From contig CP069300.1 in NCBI GenBank assembly GCA_016839165.1, forward strand, positions 1,550,001-1,614,000: 64,000 bases of DNA, written 5' to 3'. This stretch comes from Bradyrhizobium sp. PSBB068. Lineage in GTDB: Bacteria; Pseudomonadota; Alphaproteobacteria; Rhizobiales; Xanthobacteraceae. The notes beneath the pieces were generated by a model. It had not been told where the DNA came from. It saw nothing but the letters and a program-made list of their open reading frames with translations, and searched no databases. Position 1 is the stretch's first letter. Each line of letters starts with the position of its first letter. The position numbers and the translations under genes are program-made. Positions 54,593-63,871 of the stretch are shown here, one piece after another.

Positions 54593-55819
54593 ATGGCCGC
54601 GATCACGCATCGTGAGGCCGGGGATGGGACATCCGACGCGCCACGCGGTGCGGATGCCATCCAGGCAGTGCGCTGCATCTCGCGGTTGTCCTTGCATGAT
54701 CGCGTGCTGGGCTGGCGCGATTCGATACTCGCCGATCCAAGATTTCAGCGTTTTGCTTGGAGTTTTGCGCTGACGCGGCCGATCGCGCGGCGGCGTGCAG
54801 GCGCGCTGTTCGATCTCTGCGCCGGCTTTGTTTATTCGCAGGTTCTGTTCGCGTGTGTCCGTTTGAAGCTGTTCGACCAGCTGGCGAATGGCCCGCTCAG
54901 TCCGGCAGAGCTGGCGTCGCGTGTGCCGTTGCCGACCGACGCAACGTTGATTCTGCTCGATGCGGCGGTCTCGCTGCAATTGCTGCAGCGTCGTACTGGC
55001 GGCTGCTATGGTCTCGGGTCGCTCGGTGCAGCCCTGAGGGGCAATCCCGGTGTCGTCGCCATGATAGAGCATCATGCGATGCTGTACGAAGACCTGAGGG
55101 ATCCGATCGCGCTGCTGCGCGGTGACGTCGGCGCCGGGCAACTAGTCGCCTACTGGCCCTATGCCGCCAATCCCAACGCCGCCAATTTGTCACGCGACGC
55201 GATCACGCCTTACACCGCGTTGATGGCGGCGTCGCAGCCGATGATCTCGCAGCAGGTTTTGTCGGCTTATTCGTTCCGCGGACATCGCTGTCTGCTCGAC
55301 ATCGGTGGCGGCGACGGCTCCTTCATCGCCGCCGTCGCGGTGCAGGCACCAAAGCTGCGATTCGTGCTGTTCGATCTGCCCGCGGTAGTCGACCAGGCCA
55401 GCGAACGCTTTCGCACCGCGGGTCTGTCATCACGCGCGGTCGCGATCGGGGGGAATTTCCTTGCGAACCCTCTCCCCGAGGGCGCCGATGTCGTCTCGCT
55501 GGTGCGCGTGATCCACGATCATGACGATGCCAGCATCATGGTCCTGTTGCGCGCGGTTCACCAGGCCTTGTCGCCTGATGGCACACTGCTGATTGCCGAG
55601 CCCATCTCTAGCGTCCGCGGCGCCGAGCCGATCGGGGATGCCTATTTCGCCTTCTATCTGTTGGCGATGGGCAGCGGCCGCCCCCGGACCTTCGCGCGGC
55701 TGCGCGACATGCTCACCGAGGCCGGCTTTATCGATGTTGCGCTACGGCCGGTCGGGATGCCGATGCTGGCCAGCGTGATCACTGCACGAAAGAGCAAGAT
55801 TGGCGTTAATCAAACTTGA
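54593..55819 (+). CDS. crtF: 1-hydroxycarotenoid O-methyltransferase (hydroxyneurosporene methyltransferase)
   Basis: A 408-residue SAM-dependent O-methyltransferase. SAM-binding motifs are CLLDIGGGDGSFIAAVAVQAPKL, VSLVRVIHDHDDASIMVLL and the terminal dimer/ligand region. It methylates C1-hydroxyl groups produced by CrtC, giving methoxy carotenoids of the spirilloxanthin type. It has a helical N-terminal dimerisation region. The gene is 5 bp after crtE, and its stop overlaps the -35 box that precedes bchC. Confidence 0.94.
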   Translation: MAAITHREAGDGTSDAPRGADAIQAVRCISRLSLHDRVLGWRDSILADPRFQRFAWSFALTRPIARRRAGALFDLCAGFVYSQVLFACVRLKLFDQLANGPLSPAELASRVPLPTDATLILLDAAVSLQLLQRRTGGCYGLGSLGAALRGNPGVVAMIEHHAMLYEDLRDPIALLRGDVGAGQLVAYWPYAANPNAANLSRDAITPYTALMAASQPMISQQVLSAYSFRGHRCLLDIGGGDGSFIAAVAVQAPKLRFVLFDLPAVVDQASERFRTAGLSSRAVAIGGNFLANPLPEGADVVSLVRVIHDHDDASIMVLLRAVHQALSPDGTLLIAEPISSVRGAEPIGDAYFAFYLLAMGSGRPRTFARLRDMLTEAGFIDVALRPVGMPMLASVITARKSKIGVNQT

Positions 55820-55847
55820 CACTCTAAAATGTAAGTTTAGCATGACA
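55816..55847 (+). promoter_or_regulatory. PpsR/CrtJ-type operator and promoter upstream of bchC
   Basis: TGTAAGTTTAGCATGACA (55830-55847) is an exact TGT-N12-ACA. A TTGACA at 55816-55821 with TAGCAT at 55838-55843 (16-bp spacer) makes a plausible sigma-70 promoter whose -10 lies in the operator. The bchC start is 43 bp downstream. The -35 box overlaps the crtF stop. Confidence 0.75.
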
Positions 55848-55889
55848 TTTGCGGAGTCCCTCCGCATCCGTGGAAGATCGGAGTGAGCG

Positions 55890-56831
55890 ATGGAGACCAT
55901 CGCGGTCGTTCTCAGGCAGCCGGAGCAGATCGAGCTCAATCGGCTTGCTTTGACTCCTCCAACCGCCGACGACGTCGTCGTCGATGTCGACTGGAGCGGC
56001 GTCAGCACCGGCACGGAGCGGTTGCTGTGGTCGGGCCGGATGCCTCCATTTCCAGGCATGGGATATCCGCTCGTGCCCGGGTACGAGTCGGTCGGTCGCG
56101 TGGTCGAGGCGGGAACTGCTACCGGCTTGCATCCAGGGCAACGCGTCTTCGTTCCCGGTGCAAAGTGCTTTGGCGAGGTGCGCGGACTGTTCGGTGCTTC
56201 CGCTTCGCGCCTGGTGGCGACAGCGAAGCGCGTGGTACCGCTCGATCAAAATCTCGGCGAACGCGGAATCCTGCTGGCGCTCGCGGCGACGGCCTACCAC
56301 GCCATTGCGGCCCAGGGTGCCCAGGCTCCGGACTGCATCGTTGGTCATGGCGTGCTGGGGCGACTGCTTGCGCGCATCTCCATCGCGGTTCGTAACGAGC
56401 CTCCGACCGTGTGGGAGAAGAACCCAGCGCGCGTCGGCGGTGCCGTCGACTACGGGGTGATCGATCCCGAGCATGATACGCGGCGTGACTACAGGAGCAT
56501 CTACGATGTCAGCGGCGATGCGGGTCTGCTCGATTCTCTAATCGGACGTATCGCGCCCGGCGGCGAGATCGTGCTGGCCGGGTTTTACAGTGAGCGATTG
56601 TCTTTCGCATTTCCGCCAGCGTTCATGCGCGAGGCGCGCCTTCGCGTTGCCGCGGAGTGGCAGCCGTCGGATCTCGTCGCGATCAAAAGGCTGATCGAAT
56701 CCGGGCGGCTCTCGTTCGACGGCCTGATCACGCACCACCACGACGCCCTGGATGCGTCGAATGCCTATCGGACCGCGTTCGAGGATCCTGCGTGCCTGAA
56801 AATGGTCCTGAACTGGAGTTCGCTCTCATGA
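55890..56831 (+). CDS. bchC: 3-hydroxyethyl bacteriochlorophyllide a dehydrogenase
   Basis: A 313-residue MDR-like dehydrogenase. It oxidises the C3 hydroxyethyl of the bacteriochlorin precursor to the acetyl group of bacteriochlorophyll a. Landmarks are [44 protein letters not shown]-like [21 protein letters not shown] and [16 protein letters not shown]. The start follows an AGTGAGCG at about 55881. Its stop overlaps bchX by four bases. Confidence 0.96.
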   Translation: METIAVVLRQPEQIELNRLALTPPTADDVVVDVDWSGVSTGTERLLWSGRMPPFPGMGYPLVPGYESVGRVVEAGTATGLHPGQRVFVPGAKCFGEVRGLFGASASRLVATAKRVVPLDQNLGERGILLALAATAYHAIAAQGAQAPDCIVGHGVLGRLLARISIAVRNEPPTVWEKNPARVGGAVDYGVIDPEHDTRRDYRSIYDVSGDAGLLDSLIGRIAPGGEIVLAGFYSERLSFAFPPAFMREARLRVAAEWQPSDLVAIKRLIESGRLSFDGLITHHHDALDASNAYRTAFEDPACLKMVLNWSSLS

Positions 56832-57823
56832 ATGTCGTGCCGAACATAAATATGAAAGATGCTCTGCGGGTGGAAGCGTCGATCGAGCCCGATGCGCCGG
56901 TGACGACGCCGGCGACCAAGGAAACCCAGATCATTGCGATCTATGGCAAGGGTGGCATCGGTAAGAGTTTTACGCTGGCCAACCTGTCTTACATGATGGC
57001 GCAGCAAGGCAAGAAAGTGCTGCTGATCGGCTGCGACCCGAAGAGCGACACCACGTCGCTGCTATTTGGCGGCCGCGCCTGTCCGACCATCATCGAGACG
57101 TCATCGAAGAAGAAGCTCGCCGGGGAGGAAGTGAAGATCGGTGACGTCTGCTTCAAGCGCGACGGCGTGTTTGCGATGGAGCTCGGCGGCCCCGAGGTCG
57201 GTCGCGGCTGCGGCGGCCGCGGTATCATCCACGGCTTCGAGTTGCTGGAGAAGCTCGGATTCCACGAGTGGGGGTTCGACTACGTGCTGCTCGACTTCCT
57301 GGGCGACGTGGTCTGCGGTGGCTTCGGCCTGCCGATCGCGCGCGACATGTGCCAGAAGGTGATCGTCGTGGGCTCGAACGATCTGCAATCGCTCTACGTC
57401 GCCAACAACGTCTGCTCGGCGGTGGAGTATTTCCGCAAGCTCGGGGGCAACGTCGGCGTCGCCGGCATGGTTATCAACAAGGACGACGGCACGGGCGAGG
57501 CGGCCGCGTTTGCCGCGACGGTCGGCATTCCTGTCCTTGCGGCAATCCCGGCCGACGATGACATCCGCAAGAAGAGCGCGAATTACGAGATCATCGGTTT
57601 GCCTGGCGGGCAGTGGAGCTCGCTGTTCGAAGAACTCGCGACAAATGTCGGCCTTGCACCGCCGGTTCGCCCGGCGCCGCTGACGCAGGACGGTTTGCTC
57701 GGCCTGTTCAAAGGGGAAGTGGTCGGCCGTGGCGTCGTGCTCGAGCCAGCGACCATGGAAGACATGTGCGGCAAGCCGGTCGTCGACAAGCCGTCCCTCG
57801 AAGTCGTCTACGACGCGGCGTGA
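56828..57823 (+). CDS. bchX: chlorophyllide reductase iron protein BchX
   Basis: A 331-residue NifH-like ATPase. The P-loop is [20 protein letters not shown], cluster cysteines lie in [14 protein letters not shown] and [16 protein letters not shown], and [14 protein letters not shown] is typical. BchX passes electrons to BchYZ for reduction of ring B. The ATG at 56828 overlaps the bchC stop (ATGA). bchY follows after 25 bp. Confidence 0.97.
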   Translation: MNVVPNINMKDALRVEASIEPDAPVTTPATKETQIIAIYGKGGIGKSFTLANLSYMMAQQGKKVLLIGCDPKSDTTSLLFGGRACPTIIETSSKKKLAGEEVKIGDVCFKRDGVFAMELGGPEVGRGCGGRGIIHGFELLEKLGFHEWGFDYVLLDFLGDVVCGGFGLPIARDMCQKVIVVGSNDLQSLYVANNVCSAVEYFRKLGGNVGVAGMVINKDDGTGEAAAFAATVGIPVLAAIPADDDIRKKSANYEIIGLPGGQWSSLFEELATNVGLAPPVRPAPLTQDGLLGLFKGEVVGRGVVLEPATMEDMCGKPVVDKPSLEVVYDAA

Positions 57824-57848
57824 GCGAGAGCATGATGCGGAGCGCAAC

Positions 57849-59456
57849 ATGAACGTCATTCTGCCGCGATACACCGGCGCAATCGCCGAGTCCGTCGTCA
57901 ACGAGCCCCTCGACTTCGACGCGGCTGCGACGGATGCTGCCGTCGCGCCGACCCCAGTTATCGCCGCGGAGACAAAGAGCGATGGCATGGGTTGTCATGC
58001 CGGGGCTGCTGAACTCGAGGCTGCCGCCAGCGCTGCGGGAAAAAGCGAAATTCTTGATCGCTATGCTGCAGATTACCCCAAAGGTCCGCACGACCAGCCG
58101 CAGAGCATGTGCCCTGCGTTCGGTTCGCTCCGGGTCGGCCTCCGGATGCGGCGAACCGCGACGATCCTGTCGGGCTCGGCCTGCTGCGTCTATGGGCTGA
58201 CCTTTACTTCGCACTTCTATGGTGCGCGGCGAACGGTCGGCTACGTGCCCTTCAATTCGGAAACGCTGGTTACCGGAAAGTTGTTCGAGGACATTCGCGA
58301 AGCCGTATTTGAGCTCGCTGACCCCGCGCTGTACGACGCCATCATTATTACCAATCTCTGCGTGCCGACCGCGTCCGGCGTTCCCCTCGATCTGCTGCCG
58401 GATGAAATCAACGGTGTGCGTATCATCGGCATCGACGTGCCCGGCTTTGGTGTGCCGACCCATGCCGAAGCCAAGGACGTGCTGGCAGCCGCGATGCTCG
58501 AATATGCCCGCAAAGAGGTCGAGCAGGGGCCCGTGCAGGCGCCGCGCGGCGGCAAGAGCGAACGACCGACAGTCACTTTGGTCGGCGAGATGTTCCCCGC
58601 TGACCCCGTCGGTATCGGCATGATGCTGGAGCCGCTTGGTCTTGCGGCAGGTCCAGTGGTGCCGACGAGAGAGTGGCGCGAACTCTATGCCGCGCTCGAC
58701 GGCTCAGTCGTTGCCGCGATCCATCCGTTCTACACGGCGAGCTTCCGCCAGTTCGAATTGGCCGGCCGCAAAATAGTAGGTTCCGCGCCGGTTGGGCATG
58801 ACGGTACCGAAGCCTGGCTCGAATCAATCGGTGCGGCTTGCAATGTTGCAGGCGAAAAGATCGACGCCGCCAAGAAGCGCTTCCTGCCGATGATCAAGGC
58901 CGCTCTGGCGGCGAAGCCGATTGATGCGCGCATTACGGTCTCCGGTTACGAGGGCTCCGAACTTCTGGTCGCGCGGCTCCTCATCGAGAGCGGCGCCCGA
59001 GTACCCTATGTCGGAACCGCCTGTCCAAGGACGCAATGGTCGGACAGCGACCGCGAATGGCTCGAAACCAGGGGCACCCGCGTCCAGTACCGCGCGTCGC
59101 TGGAAATGGACCTGGCCGCCGTCGGCGAGTTCAAGCCCGATCTGGCCATCGGCACCACGCCGGTCGTTCAGAAAGCCAAGCAGCTCGCAATTCCTGCGCT
59201 GTACTTCACAAATCTGATTTCGGCCCGTCCGCTGTTTGGGGTCGCCGGCGCCGGATCGTTGGCGCAGGTCGTCAACGCCGCGCTCGCCAATCAGAGCCGA
59301 TTCGACGAGATGAAGGAATTCTTCGGAGATGTCGGCGAAGGCCACACCGCGGGCATCTGGGAAGATACGCCGAATGAAAACGTGGTCTTCCGTGAAAAAT
59401 ATAGGAAGCAGATCGAAGCCCTGGCCAAGAAGCGCAAAGCCGAGGAGATGATCTGA
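57849..59456 (+). CDS. bchY: chlorophyllide reductase subunit BchY
   Basis: A 535-residue NifD-like subunit. Cluster-related cysteines appear in [16 protein letters not shown] and [18 protein letters not shown], and [16 protein letters not shown] is family typical. With BchZ it forms the catalytic component reducing chlorophyllide to bacteriochlorophyllide. Its start is the ATG at 57849 ([20 protein letters not shown]). The stop overlaps the bchZ start by one base. Confidence 0.96.
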   Translation: MNVILPRYTGAIAESVVNEPLDFDAAATDAAVAPTPVIAAETKSDGMGCHAGAAELEAAASAAGKSEILDRYAADYPKGPHDQPQSMCPAFGSLRVGLRMRRTATILSGSACCVYGLTFTSHFYGARRTVGYVPFNSETLVTGKLFEDIREAVFELADPALYDAIIITNLCVPTASGVPLDLLPDEINGVRIIGIDVPGFGVPTHAEAKDVLAAAMLEYARKEVEQGPVQAPRGGKSERPTVTLVGEMFPADPVGIGMMLEPLGLAAGPVVPTREWRELYAALDGSVVAAIHPFYTASFRQFELAGRKIVGSAPVGHDGTEAWLESIGAACNVAGEKIDAAKKRFLPMIKAALAAKPIDARITVSGYEGSELLVARLLIESGARVPYVGTACPRTQWSDSDREWLETRGTRVQYRASLEMDLAAVGEFKPDLAIGTTPVVQKAKQLAIPALYFTNLISARPLFGVAGAGSLAQVVNAALANQSRFDEMKEFFGDVGEGHTAGIWEDTPNENVVFREKYRKQIEALAKKRKAEEMI

Positions 59457-60907
59457 TGCTCGTACTCGATCACGATCGCGCGGGCGGCTATTGGGGCGCG
59501 GTCTACGCCTTCACCGCGGTGAAGGGCATGCAGGTTATCATCGATGGTCCGGTCGGTTGCGAGAACCTGCCGGTCACTTCGGTGCTGCACTATACCGATG
59601 CGTTGCCGCCGCACGAGTTGCCGATCGTGGTGACAGGCCTCGGCGAGGAAGAGCTCGGCCAGACCGGCACCGAAGGCGCGATGAAGCGCGCACACCGCGT
59701 GCTCGATCCCTATATGCCGGCCGTCGTTGTGACCGGATCGATCGCCGAAATGATCGGCGGCGGCGTGACGCCGGAAGGAACCAATATCAAGCGCTTCCTG
59801 CCGCGCACCATCGACGAGGATCAGTGGCAGAGCGCCGACCGCGCCATCGTCTGGCTTTGGAAGGAATATGGCATCAAGAAGATACCAGAGCGCAAACCCC
59901 GCGCCGAAGGCGTCAAACCTCGCGTCAATATCATCGGGCCGATCTACGGCACCTTCAACATGCCGTCCGATCTTGCCGAGATCCGCCGGCTGATAAAGGG
60001 CATCGGCGCGGACATCAATATGGTGTTCCCACTCGGAAGTCACCTCGCCGACATTCCGAAGCTTGTGAATGCCGACGTCAACGTTTGCATGTACCGGGAG
60101 TTCGGCCGCATGCTGTGCGAAGCGCTGGAGCGTCCCTATCTGCAGGCGCCGATCGGCCTGCACTCCACTACCAGATTCCTGCGCAAGCTCGGCGAACTTC
60201 TGGGTCTCGATCCCGAGCCGTTCATCGCACGCGAGAAGCACACCACGATCAAGCCGCTGTGGGATCTGTGGCGGTCGGTAACGCAGGACTTCTTCGGAAC
60301 GGCCAGCTTCGCAATCGTTGCCAACGAGACTTATGCGCGGGGCGTCAGGAACTTCCTGGAAAAGGAAATGGGCTTGCCGTGCACCTTCTCTTTCGCGCGC
60401 AAGGCAGGCGTCAAGCCGGATAACGATGCGGTGCGATCTGCGGTGCGCGAGAAGCCGCCGCTGATCCTGTTCGGTAGCTACAACGAACGAATGTACCTGG
60501 CCGAAGCTGGCGGTCGGGCGATCTATGTGCCGGCGTCCTTCCCGGGCGCGGTGATCCGCCGCCACACCGGTACGCCGTTCATGGGTTATTCGGGCGCAAC
60601 TTACCTCGTTCAGGAAGTCTGCAACGCGCTGTTTGACGCGTTGTTCAATATCCTGCCCCTGGCGACCGAACTCGATCGCGTCGACCCGACGCCGGCTCGG
60701 CTGCACGAGGAAATTCTCTGGAGCGACGAAGCCAAGGCGCTGCTCGACGAGGTGCTGGACGCCCATCCGGTGCTGGTGCGCATCTCGGCGGCGAAGCGCC
60801 TGCGCGATGCCGCCGAGAGCAGCGCGCGCCAGGCTGGCGAGGCGCGCGTCACCACGGATTTCGTGACCAGGGCCCGCGCGGCGCTGATGAGTGGAGCGCA
60901 AGCATGA
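59456..60907 (+). CDS. bchZ: chlorophyllide reductase subunit BchZ
   Basis: A 483-residue NifK-like subunit. Signature segments: [44 protein letters not shown], and [20 protein letters not shown]. The C-terminus has a PCP-like helical part shared with related DPOR subunits. The start is the ATG at 59456, fused to the bchY stop (TGATG). A PufQ-like gene lies about 75 bp after its stop, so puf genes may be transcribed from the bch promoter as well as their own. Confidence 0.97.
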   Translation: MLVLDHDRAGGYWGAVYAFTAVKGMQVIIDGPVGCENLPVTSVLHYTDALPPHELPIVVTGLGEEELGQTGTEGAMKRAHRVLDPYMPAVVVTGSIAEMIGGGVTPEGTNIKRFLPRTIDEDQWQSADRAIVWLWKEYGIKKIPERKPRAEGVKPRVNIIGPIYGTFNMPSDLAEIRRLIKGIGADINMVFPLGSHLADIPKLVNADVNVCMYREFGRMLCEALERPYLQAPIGLHSTTRFLRKLGELLGLDPEPFIAREKHTTIKPLWDLWRSVTQDFFGTASFAIVANETYARGVRNFLEKEMGLPCTFSFARKAGVKPDNDAVRSAVREKPPLILFGSYNERMYLAEAGGRAIYVPASFPGAVIRRHTGTPFMGYSGATYLVQEVCNALFDALFNILPLATELDRVDPTPARLHEEILWSDEAKALLDEVLDAHPVLVRISAAKRLRDAAESSARQAGEARVTTDFVTRARAALMSGAQA

Positions 60908-60981
60908 GAATGATCGAGGCCGGCCTATTTCCGGTGATTCCGTGTCTGCAATTCAATGACGATAAGCGGGAGGTGATGTCG

Positions 60982-61218
60982 ATGTCCGATTATGCTTATG
61001 GCGATCGATCGAAAGTACACGGCGAGGACAAAATCATCGAATCCCAGGTGGTGTTCGGCGCCTGTTACATGGCCTTTTTGTTGCGGGCTGCGCTCTTCCG
61101 GCTGACACCTTGGCGCAAACGAGCACTCTTCGCCCATTCCGGGAACCGCGAGTCGATCTTCGCGGAGGCCCGCACTGCAGCCGGGACGATCGTAACGTCA
61201 TCGTTCATGGGTCTGTAA
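60982..61218 (+). CDS. PufQ-like small protein
   Basis: A 78-residue protein with one hydrophobic segment (VVFGACYMAFLLRAALFRLTPW, residues about 24-45) and a C-terminus AEARTAAGTIVTSSFMGL. Position before pufB, size and the A-x-x-A-x-T/I ending are like PufQ, which is required for bacteriochlorophyll and LH assembly in Rhodobacter, but sequence similarity is low. A GGGAGG at 60968-60973 lies eight bases before the ATG at 60982. A longer frame runs upstream into the bchZ end. The assignment rests mainly on context. Confidence 0.6.
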   Translation: MSDYAYGDRSKVHGEDKIIESQVVFGACYMAFLLRAALFRLTPWRKRALFAHSGNRESIFAEARTAAGTIVTSSFMGL

Positions 61219-61337
61219 CCGGAATTCCGTCCAGCTCGTTGCCGGGCGGATAATTGCCGTATCGATGGATCCGGCATTCGCTGTCGCCCACGCTTGGGCG
61301 GCGAACGGCCGCAAGGCCATCACTAGGAGGATAACAA

Positions 61338-61556
61338 ATGAAGGACGGTTCCCTATCGGGGCTATCCGAAGCTGAAGCCAAGGAATTCCATTCGATATTC
61401 ATGACGAGCTTCCTGCTCTTCACGGCTGTCGCGGTGGTTGCCCATATCCTCGCCTGGATGTGGCGTCCCTGGTTGCCCGGCCCGGGCGGCTACAAGACAA
61501 CGGCGCTGGACAGCATCCAGCACGTTGCCAGCGTCGCCCTTTCGTACCTGACATAG
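61338..61556 (+). CDS. pufB: LH1 antenna beta subunit
   Basis: A 72-residue LH1 beta polypeptide. It starts [21 protein letters not shown] and has the antenna helix [26 protein letters not shown]. The conserved AxxxH ([10 protein letters not shown]) carries the bacteriochlorophyll-ligating histidine, and the first His (FHSIF) is also typical. An AGGAGG at 61325-61330 precedes the ATG by seven bases. The C-terminus is longer than in Rhodobacter ([21 protein letters not shown]). It is followed by pufA after 12 bp. Confidence 0.96.
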   Translation: MKDGSLSGLSEAEAKEFHSIFMTSFLLFTAVAVVAHILAWMWRPWLPGPGGYKTTALDSIQHVASVALSYLT

Positions 61557-61568
61557 AGGGAGGCAATC

Positions 61569-61760
61569 ATGTGGCGAATTTGGCTTCTATTCGATCCGCG
61601 CCGTGCCTTGGTCGCGCTCTTCACGTTCCTGTTTGGACTGGCGATCGTGATCCACTTCATTCTGCTCTCGACCGACCGGTTCAACTGGTTGGACGGGCCT
61701 CGCAAGGCGAAGACGTCAGAGATCACTCTGCCGTACACACCACCAAGCATGCCGTCCTGA
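61569..61760 (+). CDS. pufA: LH1 antenna alpha subunit
   Basis: A 63-residue LH1 alpha polypeptide. [41 protein letters not shown] shows the canonical N-terminus, the helix with the ligating His (IHFIL) and the conserved WL. GGAGG at 61559-61563 lies before the ATG. Together with PufB it forms the ring around the reaction centre. A strong hairpin follows before pufL. Confidence 0.97.
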   Translation: MWRIWLLFDPRRALVALFTFLFGLAIVIHFILLSTDRFNWLDGPRKAKTSEITLPYTPPSMPS

Positions 61761-61777
61761 TGGCATGACGAAATGCG

Positions 61778-61827
61778 TACCGGAACGGACGAGAGGATCG
61801 AGCGGCCCTTCTTGTCCGCTTCCGGTA
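61778..61827 (+). terminator. pufA-pufL intercistronic hairpin
   Basis: TACCGGAACGGAC (61778-61790) pairs with GTCCGCTTCCGGTA (61814-61827), leaving only one bulged base and a 23-nt loop. In Rhodobacter a hairpin in this place protects the pufBA transcript from 3' decay, giving more antenna than reaction-centre mRNA. The same role is inferred here; it is not followed by a T-run, so partial termination is less likely. Confidence 0.7.
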
Positions 61828-61878
61828 GCCACCCGGAGATGACGGTGACGCTGGTTTTCGCAGCCGGAGAAACGAACG

Positions 61879-62715
61879 ATGGCAATGCTCAGCTTTGAAA
61901 GAAAGTACCGCGTTCGCGGCGGAACGCTCATCGGCGGCGACCTGTTCGATTTCTGGGTCGGCCCGTTCTACGTCGGGTTCTTCGGGGTGACGACGGTGTT
62001 TTTCGCATTCGTCGGCATAGCGATGATCCTCTGGAATACTGCGCTTGGTCCCACCTGGAATCTCTGGCAGATCAGCGTCAATCCACCGGACGTCAAATAC
62101 GGCTTGTCCTTCGCGCCTCTGCAGGAAGGCGGGATCTGGCAGATCGTCACGATCTGTGCGCTCGGCGCCTTCGTGTCATGGGCGCTTCGCGAGGTCGAGA
62201 TCTGCCGAAAGCTAGGCATCGGCTATCATGTACCGTTCGCTTTTGCCTTCGCCATCTTCGCCTATTTTACGCTCGTTGTGATCCGGCCGGTGCTGATGGG
62301 GTCATGGAGCTATGGTTTTCCCTACGGCATCATCACCCATCTCGATTGGGTGTCGAACACCGGATACCAATACGGAAATTTCCACTACAACCCCGCACAC
62401 ATGATCGCCATCACGTTCTTCTTCACGACGTGTCTGGCGCTGGCGCTGCACGGCGGTCTTATTCTGTCGTCGACCAATCCGAACAGGGGTGAACCGGTCA
62501 AGACGCCCGAGCACGAGAACACGATGTTCCGGGATCTGATCGGCTATTCGGTCGGTACCCTCGGCATACATCGTGTTGGGCTTTTCATCGCGCTATCTGC
62601 GGTGTTCTTTAGCGCGGTCTGCATCGTAATCAGCGGGCCGTTGTGGTCGGAAGGCAATGCCTGGTCTGAGTGGTGGAACTGGTGGCGCAATCTTCCAATT
62701 TGGTCCTCAAACTAA
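61879..62715 (+). CDS. pufL: photosynthetic reaction centre L subunit
   Basis: A 278-residue L subunit with five transmembrane helices. It begins [36 protein letters not shown]. Ligand histidines occur in [22 protein letters not shown] (bacteriochlorophyll special-pair/accessory) and in [12 protein letters not shown] (non-haem iron). It binds pigments and quinones with PufM. The start is supported by GGAGAAAC about ten bases upstream. Confidence 0.98.
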   Translation: MAMLSFERKYRVRGGTLIGGDLFDFWVGPFYVGFFGVTTVFFAFVGIAMILWNTALGPTWNLWQISVNPPDVKYGLSFAPLQEGGIWQIVTICALGAFVSWALREVEICRKLGIGYHVPFAFAFAIFAYFTLVVIRPVLMGSWSYGFPYGIITHLDWVSNTGYQYGNFHYNPAHMIAITFFFTTCLALALHGGLILSSTNPNRGEPVKTPEHENTMFRDLIGYSVGTLGIHRVGLFIALSAVFFSAVCIVISGPLWSEGNAWSEWWNWWRNLPIWSSN

Positions 62716-62743
62716 TTCCGGTCATCAGAGAGAGTCCTGAGCC

Positions 62744-63667
62744 ATGGCCCAATATCAAAACTTCTTCACGCAGGTCCAGGTGCGCAGCACCATCTACCCC
62801 GGGATTCCGATCCAGCCGGGAATATGGGTTCGCACCAGTGAGGGCCGCTTCAACTACTGGCTAGGAAAGGTGGGCGACGCCCAGGTCGGACCTTTCTATC
62901 TCGGATTTCTCGGGCTGGCGTCCATCGCCTGTGGCATCGTCGCAATCGAGATCATCGGCCTGAATATGCTGGCATCGGTGAACTGGAGCCCGATCGAGTT
63001 CGTCAGGCAACTCCCCTGGCTGTCGCTGGAGCCGCCAAAGCCCGAATACGGCATCAGTTTTCCGCCATTGCAGGAAGGAGGATGGTGGCTGATGGCCGGC
63101 TTTTTCCTCACTACCTCGATCCTGTTGTGGTGGGCGCGCACCTACCGTCGGGCACGTGCGCTCGGCATGGGCACTCATGTCGCCTGGGCTTTCGCTTCTG
63201 CGATCTGGCTCTATCTCGTGCTCGGCTTCATCCGTCCGTTGCTGATGGGACATTTCAGCGAGGCCGTCCCGTTCGGGATATTCCCGCATCTCGACTGGAC
63301 CAATAACTTCTCGATTACGCACGGCAACCTCTTCTACAATCCGTTCCACATGCTCTCGATCGCGTTTTTGTATGGTTCGGCCCTGCTGTTCGCGATGCAC
63401 GGTGCGACGATCCTGGCGGTTAGCCGCTACGGCGGTGAGCGCGAGATCGAGCAGATCGTCGACCGCGGCACGGCGCTTGAGCGGGCAGCTTTGTTCTGGC
63501 GCTGGACCATGGGCTTTAACGCGACAGCGGAATCGATCCATCGCTGGGCCTGGTGGTTCGCTGTGCTCTGTCCGCTTTGCGGTGGCATCGGTATTCTTCT
63601 CTCCGGCACGGTTGTCGACAATTGGTTCGACTGGGGCGTCAAGCACGGGCTGGCCGTCCCGCGATAA
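62744..63667 (+). CDS. pufM: photosynthetic reaction centre M subunit
   Basis: A 307-residue M subunit homologous to Puf[21 protein letters not shown] is the standard start, [24 protein letters not shown] holds pigment-ligand histidines, and [27 protein letters not shown] contains the iron-ligand His and conserved Glu. It completes the type II centre. No pufC cytochrome gene follows, so an external cytochrome c probably donates electrons. The spacer after its stop has a GC hairpin. Confidence 0.98.
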   Translation: MAQYQNFFTQVQVRSTIYPGIPIQPGIWVRTSEGRFNYWLGKVGDAQVGPFYLGFLGLASIACGIVAIEIIGLNMLASVNWSPIEFVRQLPWLSLEPPKPEYGISFPPLQEGGWWLMAGFFLTTSILLWWARTYRRARALGMGTHVAWAFASAIWLYLVLGFIRPLLMGHFSEAVPFGIFPHLDWTNNFSITHGNLFYNPFHMLSIAFLYGSALLFAMHGATILAVSRYGGEREIEQIVDRGTALERAALFWRWTMGFNATAESIHRWAWWFAVLCPLCGGIGILLSGTVVDNWFDWGVKHGLAVPR

Positions 63668-63686
63668 TGCATATGGGTTTCTAGAC

Positions 63687-63720
63687 GCGCGCCGGATTGC
63701 AACAGGACGCCACGGCGCGC
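63687..63720 (+). terminator. hairpin downstream of pufM
   Basis: GCGCGCCG (63687-63694) and CGGCGCGC (63713-63720) are perfect complements around an 18-nt loop, 20 bp after the pufM stop. No clear T-run follows, so it may be an mRNA 3'-stabiliser or a processing end more than an intrinsic terminator. Confidence 0.5.
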
Positions 63721-63871
63721 GCCATGTTTCATCGTCTTCCCGTCGCGGTTGTCCGAGATGAAGCGCCGGCGTACGGTCCGATTCAGCTTCGTACGACAAG
63801 CGGCCGCCAACAAAGAAACTGGTTCGAGGAACGCTAGGTGAGAGATCACGGGTTGTTGGAGGATATTTGCC

